Assembly (NCBI GenBank): GCA_018649725.1
Contig: JABIHH010000063.1
Span: 124,001-188,000 of the forward strand
DNA: 64,000 bases
Source: Rhodospirillaceae bacterium
GTDB taxonomy: Bacteria > Pseudomonadota > Alphaproteobacteria > Rhodospirillales > UBA2165
Direction of reading: 5' to 3'
The position numbers were made by a program, and so were the translations under genes. This document shows, in pieces, positions 1 to 8,603 of the stretch. Every line of letters begins with the position of its first letter. Within the stretch, counting starts at the first letter, position 1. The notes below the pieces were generated by a model. That model saw only the letters and a list, made by a program, of their open reading frames with translations. It searched no databases and was not told where the DNA came from.

Positions 1-1668
1 TTGTTTGGACGTGTTGAACAGCAAGCGCCCGCCCAGCCCTTGTGCCCGCATCACCCGGACAGCATTTTGCGCAATGCTCTGATGGGCGAAAAAGTTGAGC
101 TCAAAGCTTTTGCGGATCACCGCGTCATCGACCGTGCCAATCTCTCCCTGCCACGCCGCACCGGCATTGGAGACAACAATATCAACACCGCCAAAGCGCT
201 GGCATGCCTGATCGAAGGCGCGCCTGACGTCTTTCGGATTGGTCACATCGCAGGCCAGACCCAGGGCCTGACCGAGACCACCAATATCTGCGGCAACGGC
301 CTCAGCTGCTGTGGCATTGAGATCGAGCACGACAACGGCGGCTCCTTGATCAGCGAAGGCCGCAGCTGTTGCGGCTCCAATGCCTGAGCCGCCGCCCGTA
401 ACCACGGCAATTTGACCTTGCAACGCTTTTGCTGGCGCCGCGCCGAGCTTGGCGGCTTCTGGCGACCAATATTCAATGTCAAAAATAGCCGCTTCGCTCG
501 CCGGACGGTAGCGGCCGATCGCTTCGGCAGCGGTAATAACATCAACATTTACTTCGGCTAAATCAGCCGCAATGCCAGCATCACGCAGGCTCCTACCAAC
601 ACCAAAAAGCCCAAGCCCCGGCACCAGGACGACGCGCGGGCCAGCATCCCGCACGATTTTCTCGCCGTTATGGCGCTGATTGTTTTTAACATAGGTGTTG
701 AGATAGGCGGTCTCAAAGCGATCAGCGGCTTTATCGGTCTGAGCGCTAAAATCTGCCCGTTTTGCATCCGGGGCCGGGAGGATAAGCGGCTTCGGTTTGG
801 TCCAAACAACATGATCTGGCGTCACCGGCCCAGCTGCGCCATAACGGCGGAGCTCTTTGCCATTGACGAAATTCTTGATCGCCGTGCTGGTTCTGAAATC
901 CAGCACCCAACCCGGACCCAAGGCGCCTCGAACAATCGGAGCAGCTTCGGCAAGGGGCAGGATTTTTTGCGGCAGCTTGGCTGGAGCAAAACCTTTTTTG
1001 CGCTTTTTCTTGAGCGCCGCCTCGGCCAAACTGACCATTCGGATCATGGCGTCATAGGCTTCCTTCGCGGTCTCTCCAAATGTGAACAGCCCGTGCTTCA
1101 TAAAGACCAGGCCTTCGATATCGGGATTTTTACGGCGCGCTTCAGCCGCTTTTTTGGCGAGCGCAAAGCCCGACATGGCATAAGGCAGCACGGCCACTTT
1201 TGGCCCAAAAGCTTTTTGGCACCGTTTTGCCCCATCCGCCTGATTGGTGAGCGCCAAGACCGCATTTGAATGGGTGTGGCTGACATATTTATCTGGCAAA
1301 AAGGCATGCAGCAGCGTCTCAACCGATGGATTGAGCGCATCAGGATCGAGTTTGGCAGCGCGCAAGGATTTCATCATCTGCTCATCAGATAAGCTGTCCA
1401 GTACTTCGAGCTCAGAAAGACCCTCAAGATCGAGCGCCGGAAACCCCGCCGGCTCGATTGTCGCCAGATCGGAGCCACTGCCTTTGACATAGAGGATGTC
1501 GTCTTTGGTTTTGACCGAGGTGTTGCCGCCGCCATGCAGCACGAGGCCCGGCACTCCGCCTAATAAATGTGAGGCATAGACACAAAGTGCCAGATCCTGG
1601 GGGGTTTTTTGCTTGCGCGCCCGGCCGATTGCCGTCTTTGCCGCTTTGTCAGAATATTGATTTTTCAT
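1..1668 (-). CDS. Bifunctional aldolase/short-chain dehydrogenase, 3' end cut off by window
   Basis: 556 codons are visible from ATG at 1668 to the window edge without a stop, so the C-terminus is missing. The N-terminal half is a class II aldolase/adducin domain like rhamnulose-1-phosphate aldolase (HGGGNTS at residues 45-51, a zinc-type His cluster further on, and KHGLFTFG). The second half begins an NAD(P)-binding Rossmann domain with the SDR motif TGGGSGIG near residue 422 and SNAGAAW later. The catalytic YxxxK lies beyond the window. Full-length members are usually near 680-700 residues, so roughly 130 residues are missing. Such fusions cleave a phosphorylated sugar or similar keto substrate and reduce or oxidise the lactaldehyde-like product; the substrate here is unknown. 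Confidence 0.88.
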   Translation of the reverse strand, partial: MKNQYSDKAAKTAIGRARKQKTPQDLALCVYASHLLGGVPGLVLHGGGNTSVKTKDDILYVKGSGSDLATIEPAGFPALDLEGLSELEVLDSLSDEQMMKSLRAAKLDPDALNPSVETLLHAFLPDKYVSHTHSNAVLALTNQADGAKRCQKAFGPKVAVLPYAMSGFALAKKAAEARRKNPDIEGLVFMKHGLFTFGETAKEAYDAMIRMVSLAEAALKKKRKKGFAPAKLPQKILPLAEAAPIVRGALGPGWVLDFRTSTAIKNFVNGKELRRYGAAGPVTPDHVVWTKPKPLILPAPDAKRADFSAQTDKAADRFETAYLNTYVKNNQRHNGEKIVRDAGPRVVLVPGLGLFGVGRSLRDAGIAADLAEVNVDVITAAEAIGRYRPASEAAIFDIEYWSPEAAKLGAAPAKALQGQIAVVTGGGSGIGAATAAAFADQGAAVVVLDLNATAAEAVAADIGGLGQALGLACDVTNPKDVRRAFDQACQRFGGVDIVVSNAGAAWQGEIGTVDDAVIRKSFELNFFAHQSIAQNAVRVMRAQGLGGRLLFNTSKQ

Positions 1669-1797
1669 AAACCCGAGTGTGCCGGAAAATTTCGCTCACC
1701 GGAAGGTGAATAGTTAATCTTGGCGATTTTTTTCATTGGGACTACCATAAGCTTGATTTCAGACTATATTTTCTGGAATAACTTAAGCGGATATCAA

Positions 1798-3378
1798 ATG
1801 GATCAGTTTTTAGAATCATCAACCGACTACGTGCTTTCAGTCGAACCAGTGGCCGAAACCATCCGGGTCGAATTTGGCGGCGAGACCGTTGCCGAAACCG
1901 ATCGGGCCCTGCAACTTCATGAGGCCCGCTACGCGCCGGTGTATTATATTCCCCTAGAAGACGTTGATCCGCGCTTTGTCGAGAAATCTGAAAAAACCAC
2001 GATGTGCCCGTTCAAGGGCCTAGCCTCCTATTGGAATTTAAAAACCAATGGAGGTGACGCGTCCAATATGCTTTGGGGGTATGAGACACCCGACGATACG
2101 GTTGCAGATATCAAAGGTCATGTCGCTTTTTATTGGGATCAGATGGATGCCTGGTATGCCGACCGCAAAAAGATAGAAAACCCGGACGCCGACAAATCCC
2201 CGCTAGAAGGCAACCCTTTAACCTATTGGATTTTGTCGGAAGCCTGGAATGCGACTTCGACGAAAGAGCTTATCGCCATGTTTAATAAGTGTTTGGTCGA
2301 TAACGGCATCCCAATCGCGCGTTTTCGAATTGTCATTAAGACGCTACATCCTCAACTTTTTGCCCGCGGCTTTACCTGGAACAGGGGCGAAGAAGAAGTC
2401 ACCGAATTTGATGCCGATTTTGAAGTGATTAATACCTCGGCCTATGTCGATAGCCCGTTCCGGACTATTATCGAAGGCTCCGCCGGAGTCAGGCGGCGTC
2501 TCGAAGGCGAAAAACCGGTTTTAGATTATCCTTATTTAGTTGATGCCAAGGAAGAGGGCATGACCGATTATGTCGCCATGCCGATGGAATTTTCGGACGG
2601 TCAACGCAATGTATTCTCAATGGTGACAGATCGCAAAGGCGGCTTTTCGATCGATGATCTTGGCCATATTTATGAGATCATGCCGACCCTAAGCCGTCTC
2701 ATTGAGATGCATTATGTCAGGCGGACGGCGGTGACTTTGCTGGATACCTATCTCGGCGAGCAAACCGGCAAGAAAGTGCTCAACGGTCAGATTAAGCGCG
2801 GCGATGGCGATGATCTTTATTCGGTGATTTGGTTTTGCGACCTGCGTAATTCGACATCGCTTTCTGAAACCATGCCGCGCGATGAATATTTGAAATTGCT
2901 CAATCAGTTTTTAGAAGCCATGGCGGATTCTGTCCTGGAAGCTGGCGGAGAAGTTCTCCGCTATATCGGCGATGCCGCTTTGGCGATATTTCCGATCACC
3001 GGCGATGTTGGCTTAGCGACGCCCGTTGCCACCAAGCAAGCGCTGGATGCGGCCAAGGATGCGCTTTCCCGCATGGCGGCGGTCAATAATGAGCGCCGCG
3101 AAAATAGTGAGGATGAAATTGGCTTCGGCATTGGCCTACATTTGGGTGATGTCACTTATGGTAATATCGGCAGCGCCAACCGCCTTGAATTTACTGTGAT
3201 TGGCCCGGCAGCTAATGAGGCCGCACGGCTGGAGGCTTTAACCAAAGAGTTTGGCGTGCCGCTCATCATTTCAGAAAAGTTCCACAGCTGCACGCCCGGC
3301 AAACTCAAAAGCCTCGGCCATCAACAATTGCGCGGCGTCAGTGAAGCACAAGAAGTTTTCACCTTGGCGGAATTTTAA
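1798..3378 (+). CDS. Class III adenylate/guanylate cyclase with unrecognised N-terminal region
   Basis: 526 residues from ATG 1798, chosen because AAGCGGA sits 7 bases upstream. A TTG at 1720 would add 26 hydrophobic residues and has no good ribosome-binding site. The C-terminal third is a class III cyclase catalytic domain: FCDLRNSTSL carries the first metal-binding Asp (about D348) and IGDAALAIF the second (about D392), with a later NxxAR-type segment (GPAANEAARLE). It should make cAMP (or cGMP) from ATP or GTP in the cytoplasm. The first 320 residues match no domain I recognise and contain no obvious membrane helix, so they are probably a soluble sensor. The gene stands alone, divergent from the aldolase fusion. 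Confidence 0.85.
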   Translation: MDQFLESSTDYVLSVEPVAETIRVEFGGETVAETDRALQLHEARYAPVYYIPLEDVDPRFVEKSEKTTMCPFKGLASYWNLKTNGGDASNMLWGYETPDDTVADIKGHVAFYWDQMDAWYADRKKIENPDADKSPLEGNPLTYWILSEAWNATSTKELIAMFNKCLVDNGIPIARFRIVIKTLHPQLFARGFTWNRGEEEVTEFDADFEVINTSAYVDSPFRTIIEGSAGVRRRLEGEKPVLDYPYLVDAKEEGMTDYVAMPMEFSDGQRNVFSMVTDRKGGFSIDDLGHIYEIMPTLSRLIEMHYVRRTAVTLLDTYLGEQTGKKVLNGQIKRGDGDDLYSVIWFCDLRNSTSLSETMPRDEYLKLLNQFLEAMADSVLEAGGEVLRYIGDAALAIFPITGDVGLATPVATKQALDAAKDALSRMAAVNNERRENSEDEIGFGIGLHLGDVTYGNIGSANRLEFTVIGPAANEAARLEALTKEFGVPLIISEKFHSCTPGKLKSLGHQQLRGVSEAQEVFTLAEF

Positions 3379-3382
3379 ATCA

Positions 3383-4486
3383 GTGAAAATTTTATTTAAG
3401 AACTTTGGTCGCCCATTTTTTATGCTGACCTTCATTGCGGCTGGTTTTGCCTTTAGCCTTGTCGCCTGTACCGGCAGCTTTGCGCAGCAAAAATTTTATG
3501 ACGCCGCCAAACCTCACTACACCGAAACCGGTTTTAAAAATCCGCCGGGAAGCCCAGAGCGGGATTTCCGACCTTTTCGGTTTATCAATTTTGTCATCAA
3601 ACAGCTACTGGTCGATTACGATCAAACTATTTTGCCCAAGGGCCATATTTTACCGTCGGCAGAGATTAAAAAACAATTTGCCGCCACACCTCAAGACGCG
3701 CGGATCACCTGGATTGGTCACGCCAGCTTTCTGATCGGCCTCAATGGTCTTAATATCTTAACCGACCCGCAATTTTCTGAACGCGCGTCGCCGTTTTCAT
3801 TCGTCGGGCCAAAGCGCTATCAGCCACCCGCCATGGCGATTTCGGACTTACCGAAAATCGACATAATTCTAATTTCACATAACCATTATGATTCCTTCGA
3901 CGAAGCGAGCTTAAAAAGACTGCGCCAACACAGCCCTAATGTTCGGATCGTGCTACCCCTTGGCGATGGGGCGCTGGCGAAAGAATGGGGCATCGAGAAT
4001 TTCACCGAGTTGGATTGGTATGACACCCTAAAAGTCGGCGATATAGAGTTTCAATCCACCCCTGCCATTCACCGCGCCAACCGCGGATTGCTAGATGTCG
4101 ACAACTCGCTTTGGCAAGGCATCACCATCACCGCAAAAATTGGGGGCAAGCGCAAAAAAATCTGGTTTGTTGGTGACACCGGATTTGGTCCATTGTTTAA
4201 GCAAGAGGTCGCTAAAAAAATCGGCCCGGTCGATATTGCTCTGATGCCAAACGGTGCCTTCCTGCCGCGCAACATTATGAAGGCGGTTCATGTCTCGCCA
4301 GAAGAAGCCATGCAACTCGCCAAAATCATGGGCGCCAAAACCGTGATCCCGATGCATTGGGGGACTTTTCCGCTGGGCGAGGACCTCCCCAAGGAAGGCA
4401 AAGCACGTTTCCTCGCCGCCCCAGCCTTTGGGATTAAAAAAGTCCTCATGCGGATTGGTGAGACTCTGGATTTGAGCAAGCTTTAG
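3383..4486 (+). CDS. Metallo-beta-lactamase-fold hydrolase, predicted lipoprotein (NAPE-PLD/UlaG-like)
   Basis: 367 residues from GTG 3383. The open frame extends upstream inside the cyclase gene, but this start gives a proper signal peptide: KILFKNF, then a hydrophobic stretch ending in the lipobox LVAC with Cys at residue 29. After it come TWIGHASFLI, the metal-binding ISHNHYDSFD (H166, H168, D170), GDTGF (D265) and MHWGTF (H325). This pattern is typical of the beta-lactamase superfamily group that includes NAPE-hydrolysing phospholipase D and UlaG-like lactonases. The usual HxHxDH motif reads HNHYDS, so one ligand differs, as is common in this subgroup. The location is probably an inner- or outer-membrane lipid anchor facing the periplasm. 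The substrate is unknown. Confidence 0.82.
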   Translation: MKILFKNFGRPFFMLTFIAAGFAFSLVACTGSFAQQKFYDAAKPHYTETGFKNPPGSPERDFRPFRFINFVIKQLLVDYDQTILPKGHILPSAEIKKQFAATPQDARITWIGHASFLIGLNGLNILTDPQFSERASPFSFVGPKRYQPPAMAISDLPKIDIILISHNHYDSFDEASLKRLRQHSPNVRIVLPLGDGALAKEWGIENFTELDWYDTLKVGDIEFQSTPAIHRANRGLLDVDNSLWQGITITAKIGGKRKKIWFVGDTGFGPLFKQEVAKKIGPVDIALMPNGAFLPRNIMKAVHVSPEEAMQLAKIMGAKTVIPMHWGTFPLGEDLPKEGKARFLAAPAFGIKKVLMRIGETLDLSKL

Positions 4487-4499
4487 GCGCTGGGCCGGA

Positions 4500-4967
4500 C
4501 TAAATTTTTTCGACCATGACAACCAGAACATACACCGCCATCGCCACCACAGCCACCGAGCCAATCGTATAAAACGTCGCCCGAACTTCGTGGCTTTGTT
4601 TGGTCGCATAAGCCAGAGCATGAATAAGACGGGCGGCAACAAATCCATACATTAAAATATTGGCCCATAAGAGGGCCGGTGCAGCGGCAACAAAAATTAG
4701 CCCGCAGGCGAGAAAGGCTGGAATGTTTTCCAAGTCGTTGCGGTGCATACGGCGCGATCGATCAACGTAATCGCTGATTTCAAGCTGTTCAGGCCTAGGG
4801 TTTTTGTTGATCAATCCGGGCCGCAGATCTTCTGGACTGGCCAACCCTTCATCACTTTTAAGCATGCGGTAAACCGTCATCCAGCCTTGGGCCATAATTT
4901 TTATAACCATAATCGCCGCGGTGATCATGTAGGTAACAAAAACCGGGTTGTCTGTTGTAAAAGTCAT
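4500..4967 (-). CDS. MAPEG family membrane protein
   Basis: 155 residues from ATG 4967, which has GAGAGG 7 bases upstream. An in-frame ATG at 4988 would put that site inside the coding region. The protein is almost entirely four hydrophobic helices, with a basic loop containing ISDYVDRSRRMHRNDLENIP after the first helix. This RxxRxHxNDLENIP pattern is the glutathione-binding signature of MAPEG (membrane-associated proteins in eicosanoid and glutathione metabolism). Bacterial members act as membrane glutathione transferases or peroxidases on lipophilic electrophiles. The gene is divergent from a TetR regulator across a symmetric operator and is therefore the likely target of that repressor. 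Confidence 0.88.
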   Translation of the reverse strand: MTFTTDNPVFVTYMITAAIMVIKIMAQGWMTVYRMLKSDEGLASPEDLRPGLINKNPRPEQLEISDYVDRSRRMHRNDLENIPAFLACGLIFVAAAPALLWANILMYGFVAARLIHALAYATKQSHEVRATFYTIGSVAVVAMAVYVLVVMVEKI

Positions 4968-4983
4968 TATTAAACCTCTCACT

Positions 4984-5066
4984 TTCATGATACTATGTGT
5001 TTCATGAAATATTTATAGGTTTAATATTTAACTTGTCAAGTTTCATGAAACGATTAGTATCATGAA
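4984..5066. promoter_or_regulatory. Symmetric tetR/MAPEG operator-promoter region
   Basis: Two perfect palindromes TTTCATGAAA lie at 5000-5009 and 5041-5050. Outside them a 12-base inverted repeat occupies 4984-4995 (TTCATGATACTA) and 5055-5066 (TAGTATCATGAA). All elements are centred on about 5025. On the minus strand TTGACA (5039-5034), a 16-base spacer and TATAAA (5017-5012) form a good promoter for the MAPEG gene, bracketed by the two palindromes. I infer that the adjacent TetR protein binds here and controls both genes. Confidence 0.75.
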
Positions 5067-5649
5067 TATTATGAAACGTCCCTATCAGCTCAATCGACGC
5101 GCCGTGTCCCAGGATCGCACCCGGCAGAAAATAGTCGACGCAGCCATTGCGCTGCACCAATCAAAAGGGCTTGCTGCGACGTCCGTTGACGACATTGCCA
5201 AGCGGGCTAAAGTCGGCAAGGTCACGGTTTATCGTCACTTTCCAGATGAGATGGAACTTGTAAGCGCGTGCAGCGGTCACTACTTCGAGCTGCATCCATT
5301 GCCCGATTACAAGCTGTGGGAAAAAATTGACGGAGCGGCGAAACGCCTGCGCCAAGGCTTGCGCGATACCTATCGGTTTCACCAGGAAACCGCGCCGATG
5401 ATGGCCCAAGTTTTAGCCGAAGCAAAAGATCTGCCAATCATGGCGCCCTATCACCAACATTTTCAAAACGCAGCTCAGGTACTGGCCGCACCCTGGCGTC
5501 GGTCAGCTGCGGAAAAGAAACTTTTGAAAGCGGCAATTGCCCACGCCCTCGCCTTCACAACCTGGCATTCATTGGTAGGTGAGCAAAGGCTTTCGGAGAC
5601 CAAAGCGATTGAATTGATGATGCGGCTAACCTGTACAAAGCCCAAATAA
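5062..5649 (+). CDS. TetR/AcrR family transcriptional repressor
   Basis: 195 residues from ATG 5062; a second ATG at 5071 is equally possible, as neither has a strong ribosome-binding site. Residues 20-62 are a TetR helix-turn-helix: QKIVDAAIAL, then TSVDDIAKRAKVGKVTVYRHF. The C-terminal ligand-binding part is divergent, as usual for the family, so the inducer cannot be inferred. The 5' end overlaps the outer arm of the symmetric operator, suggesting autoregulation together with control of the divergent MAPEG gene. It is convergent with the GFA-family gene, with only 10 bases between them. Confidence 0.88.
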   Translation: MNIMKRPYQLNRRAVSQDRTRQKIVDAAIALHQSKGLAATSVDDIAKRAKVGKVTVYRHFPDEMELVSACSGHYFELHPLPDYKLWEKIDGAAKRLRQGLRDTYRFHQETAPMMAQVLAEAKDLPIMAPYHQHFQNAAQVLAAPWRRSAAEKKLLKAAIAHALAFTTWHSLVGEQRLSETKAIELMMRLTCTKPK

Positions 5650-5659
5650 GACGCCGGCG

Positions 5660-6067
5660 CTACTGCCGATCGTTGCGCGGAATGTCTTCCAGATTGAACG
5701 CCCAGGGTTGAGCGGAGCGACACCAAATTTGGCCGGTTGGTGTTAGGTCTGCTTTTTGATTGATCGAGCCCAAGCGAATGTTGAAAACCCGCTCACCAAC
5801 ATTTTCGACCGAGGTCGCATAAATATGTGAGCCGCATTCGGGACAAAAAGCTTGAACGCGCGGGTTACCACTTTCTGATTGTTTGATGTAATCCTTTGGC
5901 GGGTGGTTAAGCAGCTTAAAATCTGCTTCCTTGGTGGGCGCGACGACCCGATAAGCACTGGCCGACATGCGCTGACAATCGCTGCAGTGACAAATCACCA
6001 CGGTTTTTTCGTCAACCTCGGCTTCATAGGTTACATGGCCACAATGGCAGCTGCCGTCCACTTTCAT
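5660..6067 (-). CDS. GFA/CENP-V family zinc protein
   Basis: 135 residues from ATG 6067, with AGGAGA 6 bases upstream; the preceding in-frame TTG is ignored. Zinc ligands of the GFA (glutathione-dependent formaldehyde-activating)/CENP-V fold are all visible: CHCG at 7-10, CHCSDC at 26-31 and CPEC at 75-78. Family members bind zinc and a few were reported to speed S-hydroxymethylglutathione formation, but most are uncharacterised. It lies next to a MAPEG/TetR pair and near a GST, so a role in thiol-electrophile chemistry is plausible by context only. Confidence 0.85.
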   Translation of the reverse strand: MKVDGSCHCGHVTYEAEVDEKTVVICHCSDCQRMSASAYRVVAPTKEADFKLLNHPPKDYIKQSESGNPRVQAFCPECGSHIYATSVENVGERVFNIRLGSINQKADLTPTGQIWCRSAQPWAFNLEDIPRNDRQ

Positions 6068-6082
6068 CAAATCTCTCCTGAG

Positions 6083-7150
6083 TTAAGGTAGCGTCACCCG
6101 GCCCTGAATTTCCGGGCCATCAACAGCATAGCGATAGGCGCGGAAAACATTATTGTTGCCGGCCATCGGCCCTTTCGCATCCTGCGGCGTGAAATAGGGC
6201 GAGACATATTCCCACACCAGTTCTTTGTCCGGGGTAACTTCAAAAATTCGCCCCCACATACCCTCACAGATCAAGGTATTGCCGCTCCAAAGCCGCTGCG
6301 CACCAGAGATGAACGGGCTGTGGAAGGTATAGCGGGGTTTGCCACGGTAATCCCAAACCGTCTCTTTGGTGGCGGGGTCAAACTCCAACACTTTGGAGCC
6401 CGCACCGGGACCCGGGTCTTGATTAACAAAAACCATGTAATTGCCGTTTTCCAGAACCTGAAAATCATGTTGAAAGCCGAGCTCAAAGCCGCACCATTCA
6501 AAATTAAACTGACCGGTTTTTTTATCAATCACCGCGATCAAATTATTGTGCCGCCAGCTGACCATAACATCGCCGTCGTGATTCAGCATGACCGAGTTGG
6601 GGTGCCCCCACTCAACCGTGCCGGACATCGGCGCATTGGGATATTTCTCAATCTCAATGTTTTCATGCATGTGCCATTCCCAGACGGTGTCGCCCGCCGG
6701 GTTCACTTCACGGATATAGTCACCCCAAATACCGTCCGGATGTTTCCTGCCAAATTCGCCGCCCTTGACCCGGCCCGCATGCTCTTCGGGCAGCAATTCC
6801 CAGCCGAGATAGATCGTGTTGCCATTATCGCAGCGGCGGAAATCATGATGCTGGTAATCGTCTTGGTATTCCCAGACGATATTGCCGTCCCAATCAATCT
6901 CCTGAATTTTGCCGCCCTTAGCATTGAGACCGGGAGGACCACCTGGTGTTTGCACAGCTACCAGAAGATTGCCGTTTTTCATAAGATAAGCGTAATTGCC
7001 GGGTTGGGCTTCGAGATCCCAGTGATGCAGGATCTCACCGTTCATCCCGATCAAGTAGGTTACCTTATGCAGCAAAGGCGAAAACAGCGTGACGCCCGGC
7101 GTTGCCCGGGCGCGATCATATTCTGTCACGCCAAATTTTGAAAATCTCAT
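6083..7150 (-). CDS. Arylsulfotransferase-family (ASST-like) beta-propeller protein
   Basis: 355 residues from ATG 7150, preceded by GGGGA. The sequence is a series of short beta repeats with alternating Trp and Gly (for example GDTVWEWHMH, TKETVWDYRGK, DKELVWEYVSP), as in the six-bladed propeller of bacterial arylsulfotransferases and related proteins. Histidines in HHDFRR and GFQHDFQVLENGN could match the catalytic His region. There is no signal peptide, although classical ASST enzymes are periplasmic, so the enzymatic activity is uncertain. It is followed closely by the GFA gene, 15 bases away on the same strand. Confidence 0.75.
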   Translation of the reverse strand: MRFSKFGVTEYDRARATPGVTLFSPLLHKVTYLIGMNGEILHHWDLEAQPGNYAYLMKNGNLLVAVQTPGGPPGLNAKGGKIQEIDWDGNIVWEYQDDYQHHDFRRCDNGNTIYLGWELLPEEHAGRVKGGEFGRKHPDGIWGDYIREVNPAGDTVWEWHMHENIEIEKYPNAPMSGTVEWGHPNSVMLNHDGDVMVSWRHNNLIAVIDKKTGQFNFEWCGFELGFQHDFQVLENGNYMVFVNQDPGPGAGSKVLEFDPATKETVWDYRGKPRYTFHSPFISGAQRLWSGNTLICEGMWGRIFEVTPDKELVWEYVSPYFTPQDAKGPMAGNNNVFRAYRYAVDGPEIQGRVTLP

Positions 7151-7309
7151 GAAACTAAATCCCCGATAAAATTTAACTTTATTATGTGTTATTCACACCA
7201 GTTAAACGGGGAGAAGTTGCTAGGTCAAGGCTAGGGCAGTGCTTGCCGATATACATTTTTGGCACCCCCTATAACAGATGCCAAAGGAACCTGTTTATTA
7301 ATCAGTGCC

Positions 7310-7522
7310 CTACTGCGGCAAATCCATTTCTAAAATAGCCATATTGAAATCGTATGAGATCTCGCCGTCTTCGTCATCCCGATAGAGCGTGCCGATAAAT
7401 TCTTCGGACAAATAAACTTCAACCGAATCCTCAGACTTAATACGATCAACAAGACGAAAATTCTCATTACCAAATTTATCACGTAGATATTTTTGAAGTT
7501 TTTGCACTTCTACTTCAGTCAC
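7310..7522 (-). CDS. DUF3126 family small protein
   Basis: 70 residues from GTG 7522, preceded by AGGAGAAG. The sequence (VQKLQKYLRDKFG near the start, EVYLSEEFIGTLYRDDEDG, then YDFNMAILEMDLP) matches the highly conserved alphaproteobacterial family DUF3126 over its full length. Function is unknown. It is acidic, soluble and transcribed alone. Confidence 0.85.
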   Translation of the reverse strand: MTEVEVQKLQKYLRDKFGNENFRLVDRIKSEDSVEVYLSEEFIGTLYRDDEDGEISYDFNMAILEMDLPQ

Positions 7523-7637
7523 GTTCTTCTCCTGATGTTATAGCCTTTTGAGCCAATTAAATTCGTGAAGGCTTTATATTTAACAGGTCAATTGAACTGT
7601 GTCGAATGGTTCAGCCAAGTAAAAGAGGCAGCTGTTT

Positions 7638-8519
7638 CTAGGCCCTATCTTTTGATTCCATATGGGCGAGAATTGTGCCGGCAACAACAATTAGCCCACC
7701 GCCCAGCCAAACCCAAACCACCGGTATTTCAGCAAAGACAAGATAGCCGACCATGGCTGAAAAAATTAAACGCGTAAACCCAATTGGTGCGACAGCCGTG
7801 ACGTCACCGACCTGATAGGCTTTGGTGAGCGCGTAATTGGCAATGCTCGACAAGGTGCCGGCGAGAATAAACCAGGCATAATCAATCAAGCTCGGCGTCT
7901 GCCAAAAGAACAGGGCCGGAATGAGCGCCAAGGGAACCACTAATGCCGTCGGATAGGCCACAACCACCAGCGCGGAATCGGTGCGGGTTAAGACCTTGCC
8001 GTTCAATACATAGACCGCCCAGATCACGGCTGAAACCACGACCGAAACAGCACCCAGAGAGACCTCTTCAAGTCCCGGACGGACGATGATCAAAGAACCT
8101 ACCAGACCAAGCACTACCACCAGCCAGCGCCCCAGACTATTTTTTTCCTTGAAAAAGAAGATCGCAAATAAAGCAGCGAAAATGGGCTCCAACAGGCCGA
8201 GGGCAGTAGCATCGGCGAGCGGTATGGCGGTTAATCCGAAATACCACAGCGACAAACCTGTCACCTGCATAACCGCCCGACCGGTGAGCAGAACGGGCCG
8301 TTTGGGCCAAAGCTCCACCCGGCCAGCACGCATCAAAAACGGAATTAGAACAATAAAGCCAAAAATATTGCGGAAAAATACAATCTCAAAAACATGGAAA
8401 TCCGCTGACAAAATCCGGATAACGCTAAAATTTACCGAAAAAACTGCGCCGCCCAGCATCATCCAAGCCATGCCGAGAAGGTTTTGGTTTACCGCTTTAG
8501 GACTATTAGGAGAGTTCAT
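7638..8519 (-). CDS. EamA/DMT family transporter
   Basis: 293 residues from ATG 8519; a GTG three codons upstream (8528) is an alternative. About ten hydrophobic helices form two EamA repeats, the second beginning near LGAVSVVVSAVIWAVYVL. Motifs such as DATALGLLEPIFAALFAIFF in the first half and VTAVAPIGFTRLIFSAMVGY in the second are typical of drug/metabolite exporters of the RhaT/YdcZ/EamA superfamily. The substrate cannot be predicted. It lies downstream of the GST gene, separated by a strong terminator. Confidence 0.88.
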   Translation of the reverse strand: MNSPNSPKAVNQNLLGMAWMMLGGAVFSVNFSVIRILSADFHVFEIVFFRNIFGFIVLIPFLMRAGRVELWPKRPVLLTGRAVMQVTGLSLWYFGLTAIPLADATALGLLEPIFAALFAIFFFKEKNSLGRWLVVVLGLVGSLIIVRPGLEEVSLGAVSVVVSAVIWAVYVLNGKVLTRTDSALVVVAYPTALVVPLALIPALFFWQTPSLIDYAWFILAGTLSSIANYALTKAYQVGDVTAVAPIGFTRLIFSAMVGYLVFAEIPVVWVWLGGGLIVVAGTILAHMESKDRA

Positions 8520-8541
8520 ATACTGCACTCTATTGTCCGAA

Positions 8542-8577
8542 ATAAAAGGGCGCGCCCCTTGTGCGGGCGCGCCCCAA
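8542..8577 (-). terminator. Intrinsic terminator of the GST gene
   Basis: On the minus strand a 10-bp GC-only stem (GGGCGCGCCC at 8574-8565 and 8557-8548) with a 7-base loop is followed by TTTTATTT. It lies 30 bases after the GST stop codon and just before the EamA gene. Confidence 0.85.
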
Positions 8578-8603
8578 TTAATTCATTTTGGTTAGCTCAG
8601 CAG

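Noticed and set aside
3251-3382. Longer N-terminus of the metallo-beta-lactamase-fold gene inside the cyclase gene
   Set aside because: The extension overlaps the cyclase coding region in another frame and would bury the signal peptide.
6320-7141. 273-codon plus-strand frame opposite the arylsulfotransferase-like gene
   Set aside because: Antisense shadow; the minus-strand product has family features and a ribosome-binding site.
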